64,000 nucleotides of DNA from Bradyrhizobium sp. CCBAU 53421 (lineage in GTDB: Bacteria; Pseudomonadota; Alphaproteobacteria; Rhizobiales; Xanthobacteraceae). The stretch spans positions 8,426,501 to 8,490,500 of the forward strand of contig NZ_CP030047.1 in assembly GCF_015291625.1 (NCBI RefSeq), given 5' to 3'. Below the pieces are notes generated by a model. That model saw only the letters and a list, made by a program, of their open reading frames with translations. It ran no database searches and was not told the DNA's origin. Positions 7,591-16,704 of this stretch are shown here, one piece after another (the stretch's first letter is position 1; every line of letters starts with the position of its first letter). Both the position numbers and the translations under genes were made by a program.

Positions 7591-9447
7591 TCAAATCCCC
7601 TCGAACTGCAGCCGCGCCAGCCGTGCATAGAGGCCATTGGCGGCGACCAGCTCGGCATGGGTGCCCTGCTCGAGGATTTTGCCCTGGTCCATGACAAGGA
7701 TACGGTCGCAGGACAGTACGGTCGCCAGCCGATGCGCGATGACAAGCGTGGTGCGACGGCGCATCAATTCCTCCAGCGCGGTCTGCACCAAGGTCTCGCT
7801 CTCGGCGTCGAGCGCCGAGGTCGCTTCATCCAGCAGCAGCAGCGGCGCATCGCGCAGGATCGCGCGGGCGATCGCGATGCGCTGGCGCTGGCCGCCGGAC
7901 AGCGTCACGCCGCGCTCGCCGAGCTGGGCGTCGAAGCCGCCGGGCAGCCGGCGCAGGAATTCGGTGGCATGCGCCAGATCGGCGGCGCGCTCAACCTCGT
8001 CGTCTGACGCATCGGGCCGGCCGAAGCGGATGTTCTCGCGGGCGCTGGCGGCGAACACCACGGAATCCTGCGGCACCAACGCGATCCGGGCGCGCACCTC
8101 GGCCGGATCGGCCTGCCGGATCGGCACACCGTCGAGCGAGATGGTGCCGGATTTCGGATCGTAGAAGCGCAGCAGCAAATGGAACAGCGTGCTCTTGCCG
8201 GCGCCGGAGGGACCGACGATCGCGACCTTCTCGCCCGAGCGGACCGCAAGCGACACGCCCTCGACCGCGAGCGCGTTGGGCCGGGTCGGATAGGCGAAGC
8301 TGACATCCTCGAAGCCGACGTCGCCGCGCGCCGGCTGCGGCAGCGCGCGGGGCGAGGCGGGCGCTGCGATCTGCGGCCTGACGCGCAAAATCTCGAACAG
8401 CCGTTCGGCGGCGCCCGAGGCGGCCGAGACCTCGCCCCAGACCTCGCTGAGCTGGCCGAGGCCGCTGGCGGCGAAGGCCGTATAGAGAATGAACTGGCCG
8501 AGCCGACCGGGGCTGATGGCGCCGATCAGCACGTCGTGCGAGCCGACCCAGAGGATCACGACGACGCTGGCAAACACGATGAAGATCACGATCAGCGTCA
8601 GCACCGCGCGCGCCTTGGTCGAGCTGCGCGCGGCCTCATAGGCCTGCTCGACCTCGCTGGCAAAGCGCGTCCGGGCGAGCCGCTCGCCGGTATAGGCCTG
8701 CACGGTGCGGATCGCATTGACCAGCTCCGAGGCGTAGGCGCTGGCATCGGCCAGCGTGTCCTGGGCGGTGCGCGACAGCCGCCGCACCCAGCGACCGAAC
8801 GCCACCAGCGGAATCACGATGATCGGAATCGCGAGCAGCACGAAGCCGGAAAGCCGCGGGCTCGTGATCACCATCATCGCGGCGGCGCCGAAGAACAGCA
8901 TCAGATTGCGCAGCGCAATCGACACCGAGGCGCCGACCGCGGACTTGATCTGCGTGGTGTCGGCGGTGAGCCGCGACACCAATTCGCCCGACCGTGCAGA
9001 ATCGAAGAACGAGGGCGACAGCGAAATCAGATGCGCGAACACGTCGCGCCTGAGATCGGCGACGATGCGTTCGCCGATCGTCATCACGAGGTAGTAGCGC
9101 GAGGCGCTGGCACAGGCGAGCACTGCGACGACCGCGATCATCACGCTGAAATAGCTGTTGATCATCGCGATGCCTTCGGGCGTGAAGCCCATGTCGATCA
9201 TCCGCCGCACCGCGACCGGCACGACCAGCGTCGTGATCGCGGCGATCGTCAGCGAGATCAGCGCGAGGATTGCCCGTCCCTTGTAGCGCGCCACATACGG
9301 CGCGAGCGCAAGCAGGGGGCGCAGGCGGGCACGGCTCTTCGCCGGCTCCGTGATCTGGCTCTCGATGAAGGCTTCCTCATCGAGCAACGCGTCACGCGGC
9401 GGCTCTGGGGCGCCGCGAGGGGTCTCAAGCTGTTCGGCTACGCTCAT
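7591..9447 (-). CDS. ABC exporter, fused membrane and ATPase domains (MsbA-like)
   Basis: 618 residues from the ATG at 9447. The N-terminal type-1 exporter membrane domain (about residues 45-335, six helices) is followed by one ATPase domain. That domain has Walker [11 protein letters not shown]-loop [17 protein letters not shown], signature [14 protein letters not shown], Walker [13 protein letters not shown] and H-loop [10 protein letters not shown], all intact. Such half-transporters act as homodimers in the inner membrane and export lipids or hydrophobic compounds; the substrate here is unknown. It is transcribed away from rpmE, and the 197-bp divergent gap holds the rpmE promoter. Confidence 0.92.
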   Translation of the reverse strand: MSVAEQLETPRGAPEPPRDALLDEEAFIESQITEPAKSRARLRPLLALAPYVARYKGRAILALISLTIAAITTLVVPVAVRRMIDMGFTPEGIAMINSYFSVMIAVVAVLACASASRYYLVMTIGERIVADLRRDVFAHLISLSPSFFDSARSGELVSRLTADTTQIKSAVGASVSIALRNLMLFFGAAAMMVITSPRLSGFVLLAIPIIVIPLVAFGRWVRRLSRTAQDTLADASAYASELVNAIRTVQAYTGERLARTRFASEVEQAYEAARSSTKARAVLTLIVIFIVFASVVVILWVGSHDVLIGAISPGRLGQFILYTAFAASGLGQLSEVWGEVSAASGAAERLFEILRVRPQIAAPASPRALPQPARGDVGFEDVSFAYPTRPNALAVEGVSLAVRSGEKVAIVGPSGAGKSTLFHLLLRFYDPKSGTISLDGVPIRQADPAEVRARIALVPQDSVVFAASARENIRFGRPDASDDEVERAADLAHATEFLRRLPGGFDAQLGERGVTLSGGQRQRIAIARAILRDAPLLLLDEATSALDAESETLVQTALEELMRRRTTLVIAHRLATVLSCDRILVMDQGKILEQGTHAELVAANGLYARLARLQFEGI

Positions 9448-9553
9448 CAATCTAGACCGGTTCTATCGCCCCCCACATAGGCCCGCCGACCCCCGGCTGG
9501 CAAATCCGGTAAAGTCCCAATCCGGTGATGGGCTTAAGCGCCCCTTTCTTGGC

Positions 9554-9581
9554 TTGTTTTGGGGGGCTCCATGGGTTATAG
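9554..9581 (+). promoter_or_regulatory. Candidate sigma-70 promoter for rpmE
   Basis: TTGTTT (9554-9559), 16-base spacer, TTATAG (9576-9581), about 63 bp before the rpmE ATG. Inferred from spacing and similarity only. Confidence 0.4.
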
Positions 9582-9644
9582 AGCCGCCCAAATCCCGTAT
9601 CTAATACATCTTGAGACGGGCGCTGGCGCGCCGAAGGAACTGTC

Positions 9645-9872
9645 ATGAAAGCCGATATTCATCCGAATTATCATACGATTAAGGTCGTCATGACCGACGG
9701 CACCGAGTACCTGACCCGCTCGACCTGGGGCAAGGAAGGCGACACGCTGAACCTCGACATCGACCCCAAGTCGCACCCGGCCTGGACCGGCGGCACCCAG
9801 CAGCTGATGGACCGCGGCGGCCGCGTCTCGCGCTTCCAGAAGAAGTTTTCGGGCTTCCTCAAGAAGGACTAA
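9645..9872 (+). CDS. rpmE: 50S ribosomal protein L31
   Basis: 75 residues ([21 protein letters not shown]...), with the hallmark L31 N-terminus and the SHPAWTGG and [10 protein letters not shown] segments. It lacks the CxxC zinc pair of zinc-type L31, the usual state in alphaproteobacteria. It is monocistronic: its own promoter lies upstream and a strong terminator follows 35 bp after the stop. Confidence 0.97.
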   Translation: MKADIHPNYHTIKVVMTDGTEYLTRSTWGKEGDTLNLDIDPKSHPAWTGGTQQLMDRGGRVSRFQKKFSGFLKKD

Positions 9873-9906
9873 AGTCCGCTTCGGGATCGCCCCTGCGATC
9901 ACACGC

Positions 9907-9939
9907 AAAACGCCTCCGTTTCGGGGGCGTTTTTGTTTT
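9907..9939 (+). terminator. Rho-independent terminator of rpmE
   Basis: Stem CGCCTCC/GGGGGCG with loop GTTTC, followed by a T-rich tract (TTTTTGTTTT). Confidence 0.92.
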
Positions 9940-9985
9940 GGGCTGCTCCTGATCGGCCGGACACGCGCGCGGCTCTCTTCGTGCA

Positions 9986-10106
9986 GTCGTCCTGGCAAGG
10001 CCAGGACCCACAGCCACGGGGTCGTGTTGTTGAAGAGGACTGTGGCCCCAGCGTCGCGCAACGGCGTGCATTGGGGGTAATGGGTCCTGGCCTTCGCCAG
10101 GACGAC
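9986..10106. repeat. Dispersed palindromic repeat, family B, copy 1
   Basis: The outer arms GTCGTCCTGGC and GCCAGGACGAC, with inner GGACCCA and TGGGTCC, enclose an asymmetric middle (GACTGTGGCCCCAGCG, GCATTGGGGGTAATG). The second copy at 24420-24534 shares the middle and inner arms. Confidence 0.85.
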
Positions 10107-10178
10107 AGTGTTCGCAGGGACGACACCGATCGGGTGGCGCTGCCACTGAGTCAAATATCCACGTACCGAGTCAAATGC

Positions 10179-10496
10179 CTACGTTTCTCGCGACTTGATC
10201 TGTCCGAGCTTTGCTCTTCGTTTCGCCTTCGCTCGAACAGAGGGCGCAGGGAAAGCCGGGTGCCGATCGCACCCATGGGCCCCGTGCGTTGGATAGAAAG
10301 CACGGGGGTAGGACGCGCGATCAACAGCCTGGCGAAGGCAAGACGCTATCGCCCCAAGAGTTCGACCGACCATGCCGGCCGGTCGCAGCTTGCGCTCCTT
10401 CAGCCAATAATTTTCATACCAGGAAGTGTCGACTTGAAGGACGCGCATCGCGAGGTCGAGGTCTCCCGAGATGTGGCGCGAATAACGGGCTGGCAT
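10179..10496 (-). CDS. Small hypothetical protein with a WYENYWL motif
   Basis: 105 residues; the ATG at 10496 has a GGGAGAG ribosome binding site eight bases upstream. The N-terminal half (HISGDLDLAMRVLQVDTSWYENYWLKERK) looks like a genuine small protein. The last 40 residues (PTHGAHGCDRHPAFPAP) are low in predicted structure and run into what looks like repetitive intergenic sequence, so the ancestral stop may have been lost. Function unknown. The adjacent DUF1127 gene lies in the same direction 150 bp upstream. Confidence 0.55.
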   Translation of the reverse strand: MPARYSRHISGDLDLAMRVLQVDTSWYENYWLKERKLRPAGMVGRTLGAIASCLRQAVDRASYPRAFYPTHGAHGCDRHPAFPAPSVRAKAKRRAKLGQIKSRET

Positions 10497-10645
10497 GGCG
10501 CTCTCCCGAGCATTCAGACGAGGCCAATCATCACGGCCTCAAGGGACTCAAAGCGGAAGTGGGTACCGGGGAACGGTGCGTCCGGGCGTTTCCAATTCCG
10601 GTCATCCGTCGGTGCCGGATATCAGACATTCATCGGAGAGATGGA

Positions 10646-10876
10646 TCACAGGCCGCGCGGGTCGATCGTGCGGTTCGAGACGACGTATTCGATCTGGTCA
10701 CGCGCGATGCCGATATCCGTCAATTCCCTGTCACTCAAATCGGCCAGGGAAGCGCGCAGTCTCTGGCGTTCGCGGCGCTCCTGAAAGGCATCCCAGTATT
10801 TCAAGACGAAGCTGGCGACATGCCGGGTCGATCGAGATGTCCGGTCCAACCCTGTTGTGGCGTGTATCGTGCTCAT
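10646..10876 (-). CDS. DUF1127 domain small protein
   Basis: 76 residues from the ATG at 10876, supported by a GGAG box. The C-terminal half RRERQRLRASLADLSDRELTDIGIARDQIEYVV is a typical DUF1127 (YjiS-like) domain, an arginine-rich module. In alphaproteobacteria such proteins have been linked to RNA turnover and phosphate, carbon or stress adaptation. The longer upstream frame to 11068 lacks family similarity and enters duplicated noncoding sequence. It is probably stress-regulated, by family knowledge only. Confidence 0.85.
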   Translation of the reverse strand: MSTIHATTGLDRTSRSTRHVASFVLKYWDAFQERRERQRLRASLADLSDRELTDIGIARDQIEYVVSNRTIDPRGL

Positions 10877-10995
10877 TGCGGTATCTCCTGCGACGGTGTT
10901 TCTTCCGACACTGGCCCGCTGTACGGGATGATGTTGCCGATCTTGATCTCGATGCCAGTTGTGCCCGTGTCGTGTCTCTTCTGGACATCGGGACC

Positions 10996-11192
10996 ACGCA
11001 TGCTGCCACCGCGGCTCCGCGCCATTGGTGGCCATTGTGCCTAATCGCGGCACCGTGGCATCATTCATGTTGATGAGGCTCTCAGCAAAACTGGTGTGAC
11101 GTGCAATTCCGCCTCCGCAGATGAGCTTTCGTACGTTGTCTGCGATTGCCCCATCTACCCAAAACGGTGGCAGACGCCATTCGCGAAGGACG
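10996..11192 (+). repeat. Decayed duplicate of the LuxR gene's promoter and 5' end
   Basis: GCATGCTGCCA..GGCCATTGTGCC..GTGGCATCATTCATnTTGATGAGGC..TCAGCAAAAC..GTGCAATT recurs at 11734-11850. The segment GAGCTTTCGTACGTTGTC..ACGCCATTCGCGAAGG (11123-11190) matches codons 10-35 of the LuxR gene (11962-12040). About 115 bp is missing in between and the reading frame is broken, so this is a pseudogene-like remnant. Confidence 0.7.
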
Positions 11193-11307
11193 CCAAGACA
11201 AGATCACGGTGACACCGCACTCATCTCGCGGGTGGCGAATTAAGTGCACTGTCACCGTGACTGGCGACCGATCAGCACAACTGGATTGCGAGAGCGGGTC
11301 GCGGCGA

Positions 11308-11607
11308 TCAGAGATCGACGCCGACGGTAATGTTGCGGCCCGTCAATTCCGCAATGGTGCGCATATGCGTGACGAGCTTTGCAAAGGCCGGGTCCTTCGA
11401 CACCCCCTCCTGAACCTTGCCGTACACCTCCCAATTGGAGTAGCGCGTGACGGCCAGCCACTCCCCGGCCCACGCGCCAGTGTGGAATCGCGATAATCGG
11501 AGGAATTCGGCGCCATGTCTTTCGAAGATTGCCTTCGCTTCCTTGGCGGCCGCGATCATTTCCTCGGACTTGTCGCTCTTGAACCGGGTAAATTGTGCAA
11601 TCGACAT
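11308..11607 (-). CDS. Small NIPSNAP/dimeric alpha-beta-barrel-like protein
   Basis: 99 residues from the ATG at 11607, chosen because a textbook AAGGAGGA box precedes it by 7 bases; the frame extends to 11646 without such support. The sequence MSIAQFTRFKSDKSEEMIAAAKEAKAIFERHGAE then GEWLAVTRYSNWEVYGKVQEGVSKDP resembles small ferredoxin-like barrels (NIPSNAP or antibiotic monooxygenase type), but no catalytic residues are evident. It lies between the LuxR gene and the decayed copy of its 5' region, pointing away from the regulator, and may be its target. Function unknown. Confidence 0.8.
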   Translation of the reverse strand: MSIAQFTRFKSDKSEEMIAAAKEAKAIFERHGAEFLRLSRFHTGAWAGEWLAVTRYSNWEVYGKVQEGVSKDPAFAKLVTHMRTIAELTGRNITVGVDL

Positions 11608-11729
11608 TGAAATATCCTCCTTGGTAAATTCGTTTGCCTTGCTCATTGCCCAACCGTGGTGATCATCACGACACGGGCGCCCGACCTCCCTCTCACGTCA
11701 GGATTACTGTCTCATCTTCGCGCATGCGG

Positions 11730-11850
11730 ACTGCGCATGCTGCCAGCCCGCTCTTGCCGCCACGGGTGGGCCATTGTGCCTGGTCACGCCCCTGTGGCAT
11801 CATTCATCTTGATGAGGCCTTCAGCAAAACCGGTGCAGACGTGCAATTTC
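11730..11850 (+). repeat. Intact copy of the duplicated LuxR upstream region
   Basis: Partner of the 10996-11192 repeat; it carries the same GCATCATTCAT-TTGATGAGG block 60-120 bp upstream of the LuxR start and so probably includes its promoter. Confidence 0.65.
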
Positions 11851-11935
11851 GCGATCTGCCGCTGAATGGCGCCGAATAGAGAGCCGAACGCTCAAAAGAT
11901 TTGAATGGGAGTGCCCCTCAGTTCGGGAGTCGCCC

Positions 11936-13126
11936 TTGCGAGAAGACATTGCTTCCGTCACCGAATTTTCGCACGTCGTCGGCGCCATTTACGATTGCGC
12001 AATCGATCCGAGACAATGGCCAAACGCCATTCGCGAGGTATGCCAGGCAACCAATTGTGCGGCCGGGATCATTGGGGCCCATGATCTCAACACGCTCTCC
12101 TCGCTGATTCGCGAACATTGGAACTACGAGCCTGAATGGCTCGAGAAAATTCAAATCTGTGCCACCGAGCTGGCCGGGCTTTGGGACGGCGTCGCCGACC
12201 TCCATGAACGGCCGATCGATGAACCACTGACCGCCCTGCGCGATATTCCGCAGCAGTTCGTCCAGTCTCGCTACTACCGCGAATGGGCGGAGCCGCTGGG
12301 CTTCATCGATACCATCCAGATGACCCCGTTGCGCCAGCCCACCCGGATCGGTGCCTTCGGGGTGTGGCGTCACAAGAGCCTCGGCCGAATAACGGAGCGC
12401 GATCTGGCGATCATGAGACTGCTGGCGCCGCACATCCGGCGCGCAGTGACGATCAGCGATGTGCTCAATATGCAGGCGATCGAAGCCGAAACGCTGCGGG
12501 CTTCACTTGATCTCTTCCAGGCAGGAATCGTTCTTCTCGATGGTGAAACAAAAATCGTCCATGCCAATCGTGCGGCTGAGACCATGCTCAAATCCGGATC
12601 TCCGATCAGTTCCCATCGGGGCGAGCTGCGAACCGCGTCGCCCCAAACGTCAGCCGCACTTCGGACCGCCGTCGCGACCGCCGCCTCGAATGAGGCTGCG
12701 GTCGGCAAGCTCGGAATCGGCCTGCCGGCACCGCAGTCCGATGGCTCGCCCGCTCTGATTCATGTCCTGCCACTTGCAGGGGGCAATCGAGGCAAACGCA
12801 TCGCGCTACGCGCGAGTGCGGCCTTGTTTGTTACATCGGAAATGCGCACGGCTATCCCCGCCGAGTCCTTGGCCTCACTTTTTGGTTTGACGTCCGCGGA
12901 GACGCGCGTCCTCGGCTCCCTGCTCGCCGGCCGAACGCCGGCGGAGACAGCAAGGACCATGGGGACAGCAATGGCCACCGTTCGGACCCATATTGCCAAA
13001 GTGTTCGAGAAGACCGGGACCTCGCGCCAATCCGAATTGATGCGCCTCGCGGCTCAGTTCTTGCCGCCGGTCTTGCATTCTTCCGAAGGTGGACTGCCCG
13101 CGCCCAAAACCCGATCTACGGACTAG
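11936..13126 (+). CDS. LuxR-family transcriptional regulator
   Basis: 396 residues. The start is TTG at 11936, supported by a GGGAG box seven bases upstream; no in-frame ATG lies nearby. The N-terminal 300 residues form an unassigned sensor part (FSHVVGAIYDCAIDPRQWPNAIREVC...), probably PAS/GAF-like. The C-terminal HTH (LFGLTSAETRVLGSLLAGRTPAETARTMG... AKVFEKTGTSRQSELMRL, about residues 315-385) is canonical. No receiver domain or autoinducer-binding signature is seen, so the signal is unknown. A decayed copy of its promoter and first codons lies about 750 bp upstream, across the small NIPSNAP-like gene. Confidence 0.88.
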   Translation: MREDIASVTEFSHVVGAIYDCAIDPRQWPNAIREVCQATNCAAGIIGAHDLNTLSSLIREHWNYEPEWLEKIQICATELAGLWDGVADLHERPIDEPLTALRDIPQQFVQSRYYREWAEPLGFIDTIQMTPLRQPTRIGAFGVWRHKSLGRITERDLAIMRLLAPHIRRAVTISDVLNMQAIEAETLRASLDLFQAGIVLLDGETKIVHANRAAETMLKSGSPISSHRGELRTASPQTSAALRTAVATAASNEAAVGKLGIGLPAPQSDGSPALIHVLPLAGGNRGKRIALRASAALFVTSEMRTAIPAESLASLFGLTSAETRVLGSLLAGRTPAETARTMGTAMATVRTHIAKVFEKTGTSRQSELMRLAAQFLPPVLHSSEGGLPAPKTRSTD

Positions 13127-13274
13127 TGCCGCGCCGATTTGGCGAGGCCATCGACGCGGGGCAATCGAGCCTCTGGGACTTAAGAGCCCACGCCCCGGAT
13201 CTGCAGAAGCGGCTCCTAGCGCAGGTTAGCGAAGCGTTGATCTACGCCGTCGCCACTGATCGAAACGACTGCCG

Positions 13275-13892
13275 CTACCGATCCCCGAAAGCGAGCCGTG
13301 CGCCGAGCGCGACCAGGATGCTGCCGCCGATCCGCTGCATGATCCGTTGCGACCTCCGGGAGCGCTGCAGCTTCGCCATCACGGCGCTGGCGAAAAACAC
13401 GCAGACGATATCGACCGCCGAAAACGTCAGGTTGACGGTCGTGCCGAGCAGGAACAGCTGGGCCCAGACCGGCACGCTGGCCGACGCGTCGACGAACTGC
13501 GGCAGGAACGCCAGGAAGAAAATCGCGGTCTTCGGATTGAGCACCTCGACGACGATGCTTTGCGCGAAGGCGCGCTCCACGGAGAGCGGCGCAAGCCTGG
13601 GGCGCTCGGTGTTGTCGCGATCGCGGAACAGCGACAGGCCGAGCCAGACCAGATAGGCCGCGCCGGCCAGCTTCATCGCCATGAACAGCGGCGGCACCGC
13701 ATGAAACAGCAGCGCGAGGCCGGCGGCTGCGGCGATGACATGGGCATAGCCGCCGAGATGCAGGCCGAGCGAGGCCATCAGCCCCGCACGCCGGCCGCCC
13801 GCGAGCGTGCGGGCCGCAGCGTACAGCATGGCGGGACCTGGGATCAGCGCGAAGGTCGCGGTCGTGATGGCGAAGGCGAGGTACAGTTCCAT
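13275..13892 (-). CDS. LysE/RhtB-family amino-acid exporter
   Basis: 205 residues from the ATG at 13892 (MELYLAFAITTATFALIPGPAMLYAAARTL). Six hydrophobic helices are evident, with the family motif PGPAMLY in the first loop and NPKTAIFFLAFLPQFV in the fourth region. It is an inner-membrane efflux protein for amino acids or related metabolites. It is convergent with the LuxR gene; a family C repeat lies just upstream. Confidence 0.92.
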   Translation of the reverse strand: MELYLAFAITTATFALIPGPAMLYAAARTLAGGRRAGLMASLGLHLGGYAHVIAAAAGLALLFHAVPPLFMAMKLAGAAYLVWLGLSLFRDRDNTERPRLAPLSVERAFAQSIVVEVLNPKTAIFFLAFLPQFVDASASVPVWAQLFLLGTTVNLTFSAVDIVCVFFASAVMAKLQRSRRSQRIMQRIGGSILVALGARLAFGDR

Positions 13893-13953
13893 CGATGGCT
13901 TTCGTCTGGAGCAGGATGACTTTATTACGAATCGCGCAGCGGACTCCGCTTCA

Positions 13954-14094
13954 CCTCGCCCCGCTTGCGGGGAGAGGTCGTAACGCATCGCTAGATGCGT
14001 TACGGGTGAGGGGGGTCTCCGCAAGCGCAGCTGTCACCGTGTACGCGGAGGCGGCCCCTCACCCCAACCCTCTCCCCGCAAGCGGGGCGAGGGA
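13954..14094. repeat. Dispersed palindromic repeat, family C
   Basis: Long arms CCTCGCCCCGCTTGCGGGGAGAGG and its complement ending at 14094, with an internal hairpin AACGCATC-GCTA-GATGCGTT and CACGGGTGAGGGG. It lies between the lysE-like and paiB-like genes. Confidence 0.85.
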
Positions 14095-14139
14095 GCGCAG
14101 CGCCACCGCAATCGCGATTTCATCCAATCTCATCATACC

Positions 14140-14766
14140 CTAATTCGCCGGGATCATCGCCGCGACCTCGCGATCAGTCGGATTGTCGCTGGCCTCAAGC
14201 CCCGCGATCACCCCGGCGCGATCCTCGAGCTTGCGGTTCTGGCTCATCTTCTTCTTGGCGTCGATCCGGGTGATCGGCATCCGGAAGCCGACGATGCCGC
14301 GCAGCTGCGCCTTGATGAAATCATCGGGCGCATCGCTGACCTGCCATTCCCCCTTGCGCGAACTCTCGTGCAACTGGGTCAGCCGGGTCACGATGTCGAG
14401 CAGGCGGTCGGCATCCTCGAAGAACTCGGCCGAGCCATAGGCGTGCACGGCGAGGTAATTCCAGGTCGGCACCACCTTGCCGTGCTCGGCCTTGGTCACA
14501 TACCAGGACGGCGTCACGTAGGCGTCGGGGCCCATGAAGATCGCCATCGCCTCGCCCACGGCGGGCAACTTCCACTGCGGATTGGGCCGCGCGACGTGAC
14601 CGTACAGCGTGCCGTAATCGCCCTCGTTCTCGCTGAGGATCAGCGGCAGCGGCGTGCCGATCAGCCCGTCCGCGGTCGCGGTGACCAGTGTCACGAGCTT
14701 CGAGGCCCGCATCGCGGCGTGGATCGGGCCGAGCTCATCGATCTTGAAATGCGGCGGCAAGTACAT
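14140..14766 (-). CDS. PaiB-family FMN-binding negative regulator
   Basis: 208 residues from the ATG at 14766 (MYLPPHFKIDELGPIHAAMRA), preceded by an AGAGG box. It is a split-barrel FMN-binding fold of the PaiB type: LVTLVTATADGLIGTPLPLIL, then HVARPNPQW and the AIFMGPDAYVTPSWY strand. It ends with KKMSQNRKLEDRAGVIAGLEA. Family members affect sporulation or protease genes in Bacillus, and in proteobacteria are commonly next to MocR or GNAT genes. Here it is divergent from a MocR regulator across 98 bp of symmetric operator-like sequence. Confidence 0.92.
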   Translation of the reverse strand: MYLPPHFKIDELGPIHAAMRASKLVTLVTATADGLIGTPLPLILSENEGDYGTLYGHVARPNPQWKLPAVGEAMAIFMGPDAYVTPSWYVTKAEHGKVVPTWNYLAVHAYGSAEFFEDADRLLDIVTRLTQLHESSRKGEWQVSDAPDDFIKAQLRGIVGFRMPITRIDAKKKMSQNRKLEDRAGVIAGLEASDNPTDREVAAMIPAN

Positions 14767-14817
14767 GGCAGACCTCTTGGCAGACCTCATCAATTGCTGC
14801 TCGCACCATAGCGCCGA

Positions 14818-14864
14818 AGTGGCCTATGATAAGAGCCACTTTCGATCATATTGAGTGGTCCACT
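14818..14864. promoter_or_regulatory. Operator-like half-sites between paiB-like and MocR genes
   Basis: Four AGTGG/CCACT half-sites: AGTGGC at 14818, GCCACT at 14835, and the compact palindrome AGTGG-T-CCACT... at 14854-14864, which touches the MocR ATG. The sites probably bind the MocR protein and control both divergent genes (inference). Confidence 0.5.
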
Positions 14865-16370
14865 ATGCCCCGCCTGCGCGCCACGATCAGCATCCCCTCA
14901 CTCGGCGCGGTCGACCGCGCCGCCGGACAGGTCGGACGGCAGATCGCGCAAGCCCTGCGCGCCGCGATCGCCAACGGCGAACTGAAGGCCGGAGAGTATC
15001 TGCCGTCGACGCGCGCGCTGTCGGCCTCGCTCGGCGTGGCGCGCGGCACAATGACGGAGGCGTTCGAGCAATTGCAGGCCGAGGGCTATCTGGAATCGCA
15101 GGTCGGCGCCGGCACCCGCGTCGCGCCGACGCTTGCCGAGCAAGCACGGCTGGTCCGGACGCCGGTCGGCCGCGGCCCGAGCAAATCGGCACCTGTCGCG
15201 TTGCCGCCGCGCGCACAGCGGCTAGCCAAGGTTGCGGCGGCCTTCACGCCGATGCCCGAAGTGCCGTTCGCGATCGCCGTCCCCGGCGGCGCGGTCGCGC
15301 CCGACGACAATTGGCGTCGCCTCGGCAACCGCGTGCGCGCATCGCGCGCGGCGGCGCCTTCGAGCTACGGCGATCCGCGCGGCCTGATGGAATTGCGGCA
15401 GGCGATCGCAGACTACGTGCGCAAATCCCGCGCGGTGCATTGCGAGCCGGAGCAGGTCGTGATCACGGCCGGCACGCAACAGGGCCTCTATCTCGCCGGC
15501 CGCGTGCTGCTGGCAGCAGGCGATCGGGTGTGGGCCGAGGATCCCGCCTATCCCGGCATGACCGCCGTGCTCGACGATCTCGATCTCGTCACCACGCACG
15601 TTCCCGTCGATGCGCAAGGCATCGACGTCGAAGCCGCCATTGCCGCGTGCCCGCACGCACGCGCAGCGTTCGTGACGCCGTCGCATCAATATCCGCTCGG
15701 CATGCCCTTGAGCATGGCGCGCCGCAACGCGCTGGTGGCGTGGGCGCAGCGAAGCAATGCTTGGATCGTCGAGGACGATTACGACAGCGAGTTGCGCTAT
15801 GCCGGCCATCCCTTCCCGTCGATGCAAGGGCTCGCGCCATTGCGCGTGATCTATCTGGGAACGCTGAGCAAGGTGCTGTTTCCCTCGCTGCGGCTCGGCT
15901 ACGTCGTGGCGCCTTTGCCGCTGATCGACGCCTTCGCCGGCGCACGTGCCCTGCTCGACCGGCATTCACCGACCGCCGACCAGCACGTGCTGGCGGCCTA
16001 TATGCGCGAGGGGCTGTTCGAGGCGCATATCAGGCGCATCCGCGGCGTCTATGCCGCACGCCGCGCGACCTTGATAGCCGCGCTCGAACGACACATGCCC
16101 GATGACATCACGCTGCAGCCGAGCGACCAGGGCATGCATCTGTTGCTGTGGCTGGCGCAAGGCTTCGACGATGTGCAATTGGCGAAGGCCGCACTCGCCG
16201 ACGGCATCGTCGTGCGGCCGATCTCACCGATGTACAAGGCAGCGGCACGGCCCGGCCTCATGCTCGGCTTCGGCGGCTTCGAACCGGAGGAGTTGGAGGC
16301 GGCGGCGAAACGGCTGCGGCGCGTGATCGATCAAGATGCACCGCAGCGCCGGCAACGCATTCACTCGTAG
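14865..16370 (+). CDS. MocR-family (GntR/aminotransferase) transcriptional regulator, PdxR-like
   Basis: 501 residues if started at the ATG at 14865, which follows the operator palindrome; an in-frame ATG at 14826 would put coding sequence across the operator. The N-terminal winged helix (QIAQALRAAIANGELKAGEYLPSTRALS) is followed by a fold-type-I aminotransferase-like domain with EDDYDSELRY and the PLP lysine in GTLSKVLFPSLRLGY. MocR proteins sense PLP or amines. It is divergent from the PaiB-like gene, its likely target. Confidence 0.92.
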   Translation: MPRLRATISIPSLGAVDRAAGQVGRQIAQALRAAIANGELKAGEYLPSTRALSASLGVARGTMTEAFEQLQAEGYLESQVGAGTRVAPTLAEQARLVRTPVGRGPSKSAPVALPPRAQRLAKVAAAFTPMPEVPFAIAVPGGAVAPDDNWRRLGNRVRASRAAAPSSYGDPRGLMELRQAIADYVRKSRAVHCEPEQVVITAGTQQGLYLAGRVLLAAGDRVWAEDPAYPGMTAVLDDLDLVTTHVPVDAQGIDVEAAIAACPHARAAFVTPSHQYPLGMPLSMARRNALVAWAQRSNAWIVEDDYDSELRYAGHPFPSMQGLAPLRVIYLGTLSKVLFPSLRLGYVVAPLPLIDAFAGARALLDRHSPTADQHVLAAYMREGLFEAHIRRIRGVYAARRATLIAALERHMPDDITLQPSDQGMHLLLWLAQGFDDVQLAKAALADGIVVRPISPMYKAAARPGLMLGFGGFEPEELEAAAKRLRRVIDQDAPQRRQRIHS

Positions 16371-16657
16371 AATGCACCTGCGACAACGATCATTGCTGCG
16401 CGACGCCAAGCATCAGATGCTTCCGGTCCGAGATTGGTTGTCCGTGATGTGGCCTCGGCCCACGAGGCCGCGGCACCTAAGAAGGCCTCTATCGAACCGT
16501 TTTGCCAACCGTTTGGTCCAGCTGAATATGGCGAAGTTGGTCTCGCCAATTCCTTTTGCTGCTCGTCCTGCCGATCAAGCGCCATCAGTTGCAGAAGTCG
16601 GATGAACGACCGCTCGTCAGTAACCGCTTCGGCTGCTGCGATCAGATCATGGACCAT
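16361..16657 (-). CDS. Small hypothetical protein (DUF7660-like)
   Basis: 98 residues, ATG at 16657 with AAGG upstream. The pattern is SFIRLLQLMALDRQDE, then WQNGSIEAFLGAAASWAEA and a C-terminal WRRAAMIVVAGAFYE. It resembles small bacterial proteins in which a W-x-N-x-x-(I/L)-x-x-(F/Y)-L segment is central. Function unknown, possibly immunity-like. Its 3' end overlaps the convergent MocR gene by 10 bp. Confidence 0.7.
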   Translation of the reverse strand: MVHDLIAAAEAVTDERSFIRLLQLMALDRQDEQQKELARPTSPYSAGPNGWQNGSIEAFLGAAASWAEATSRTTNLGPEASDAWRRAAMIVVAGAFYE

Positions 16658-16704
16658 TGTGGCCTTGTGGCTCGAGCGCGTCGCAGCGATGTCTAACGCA
16701 GATC

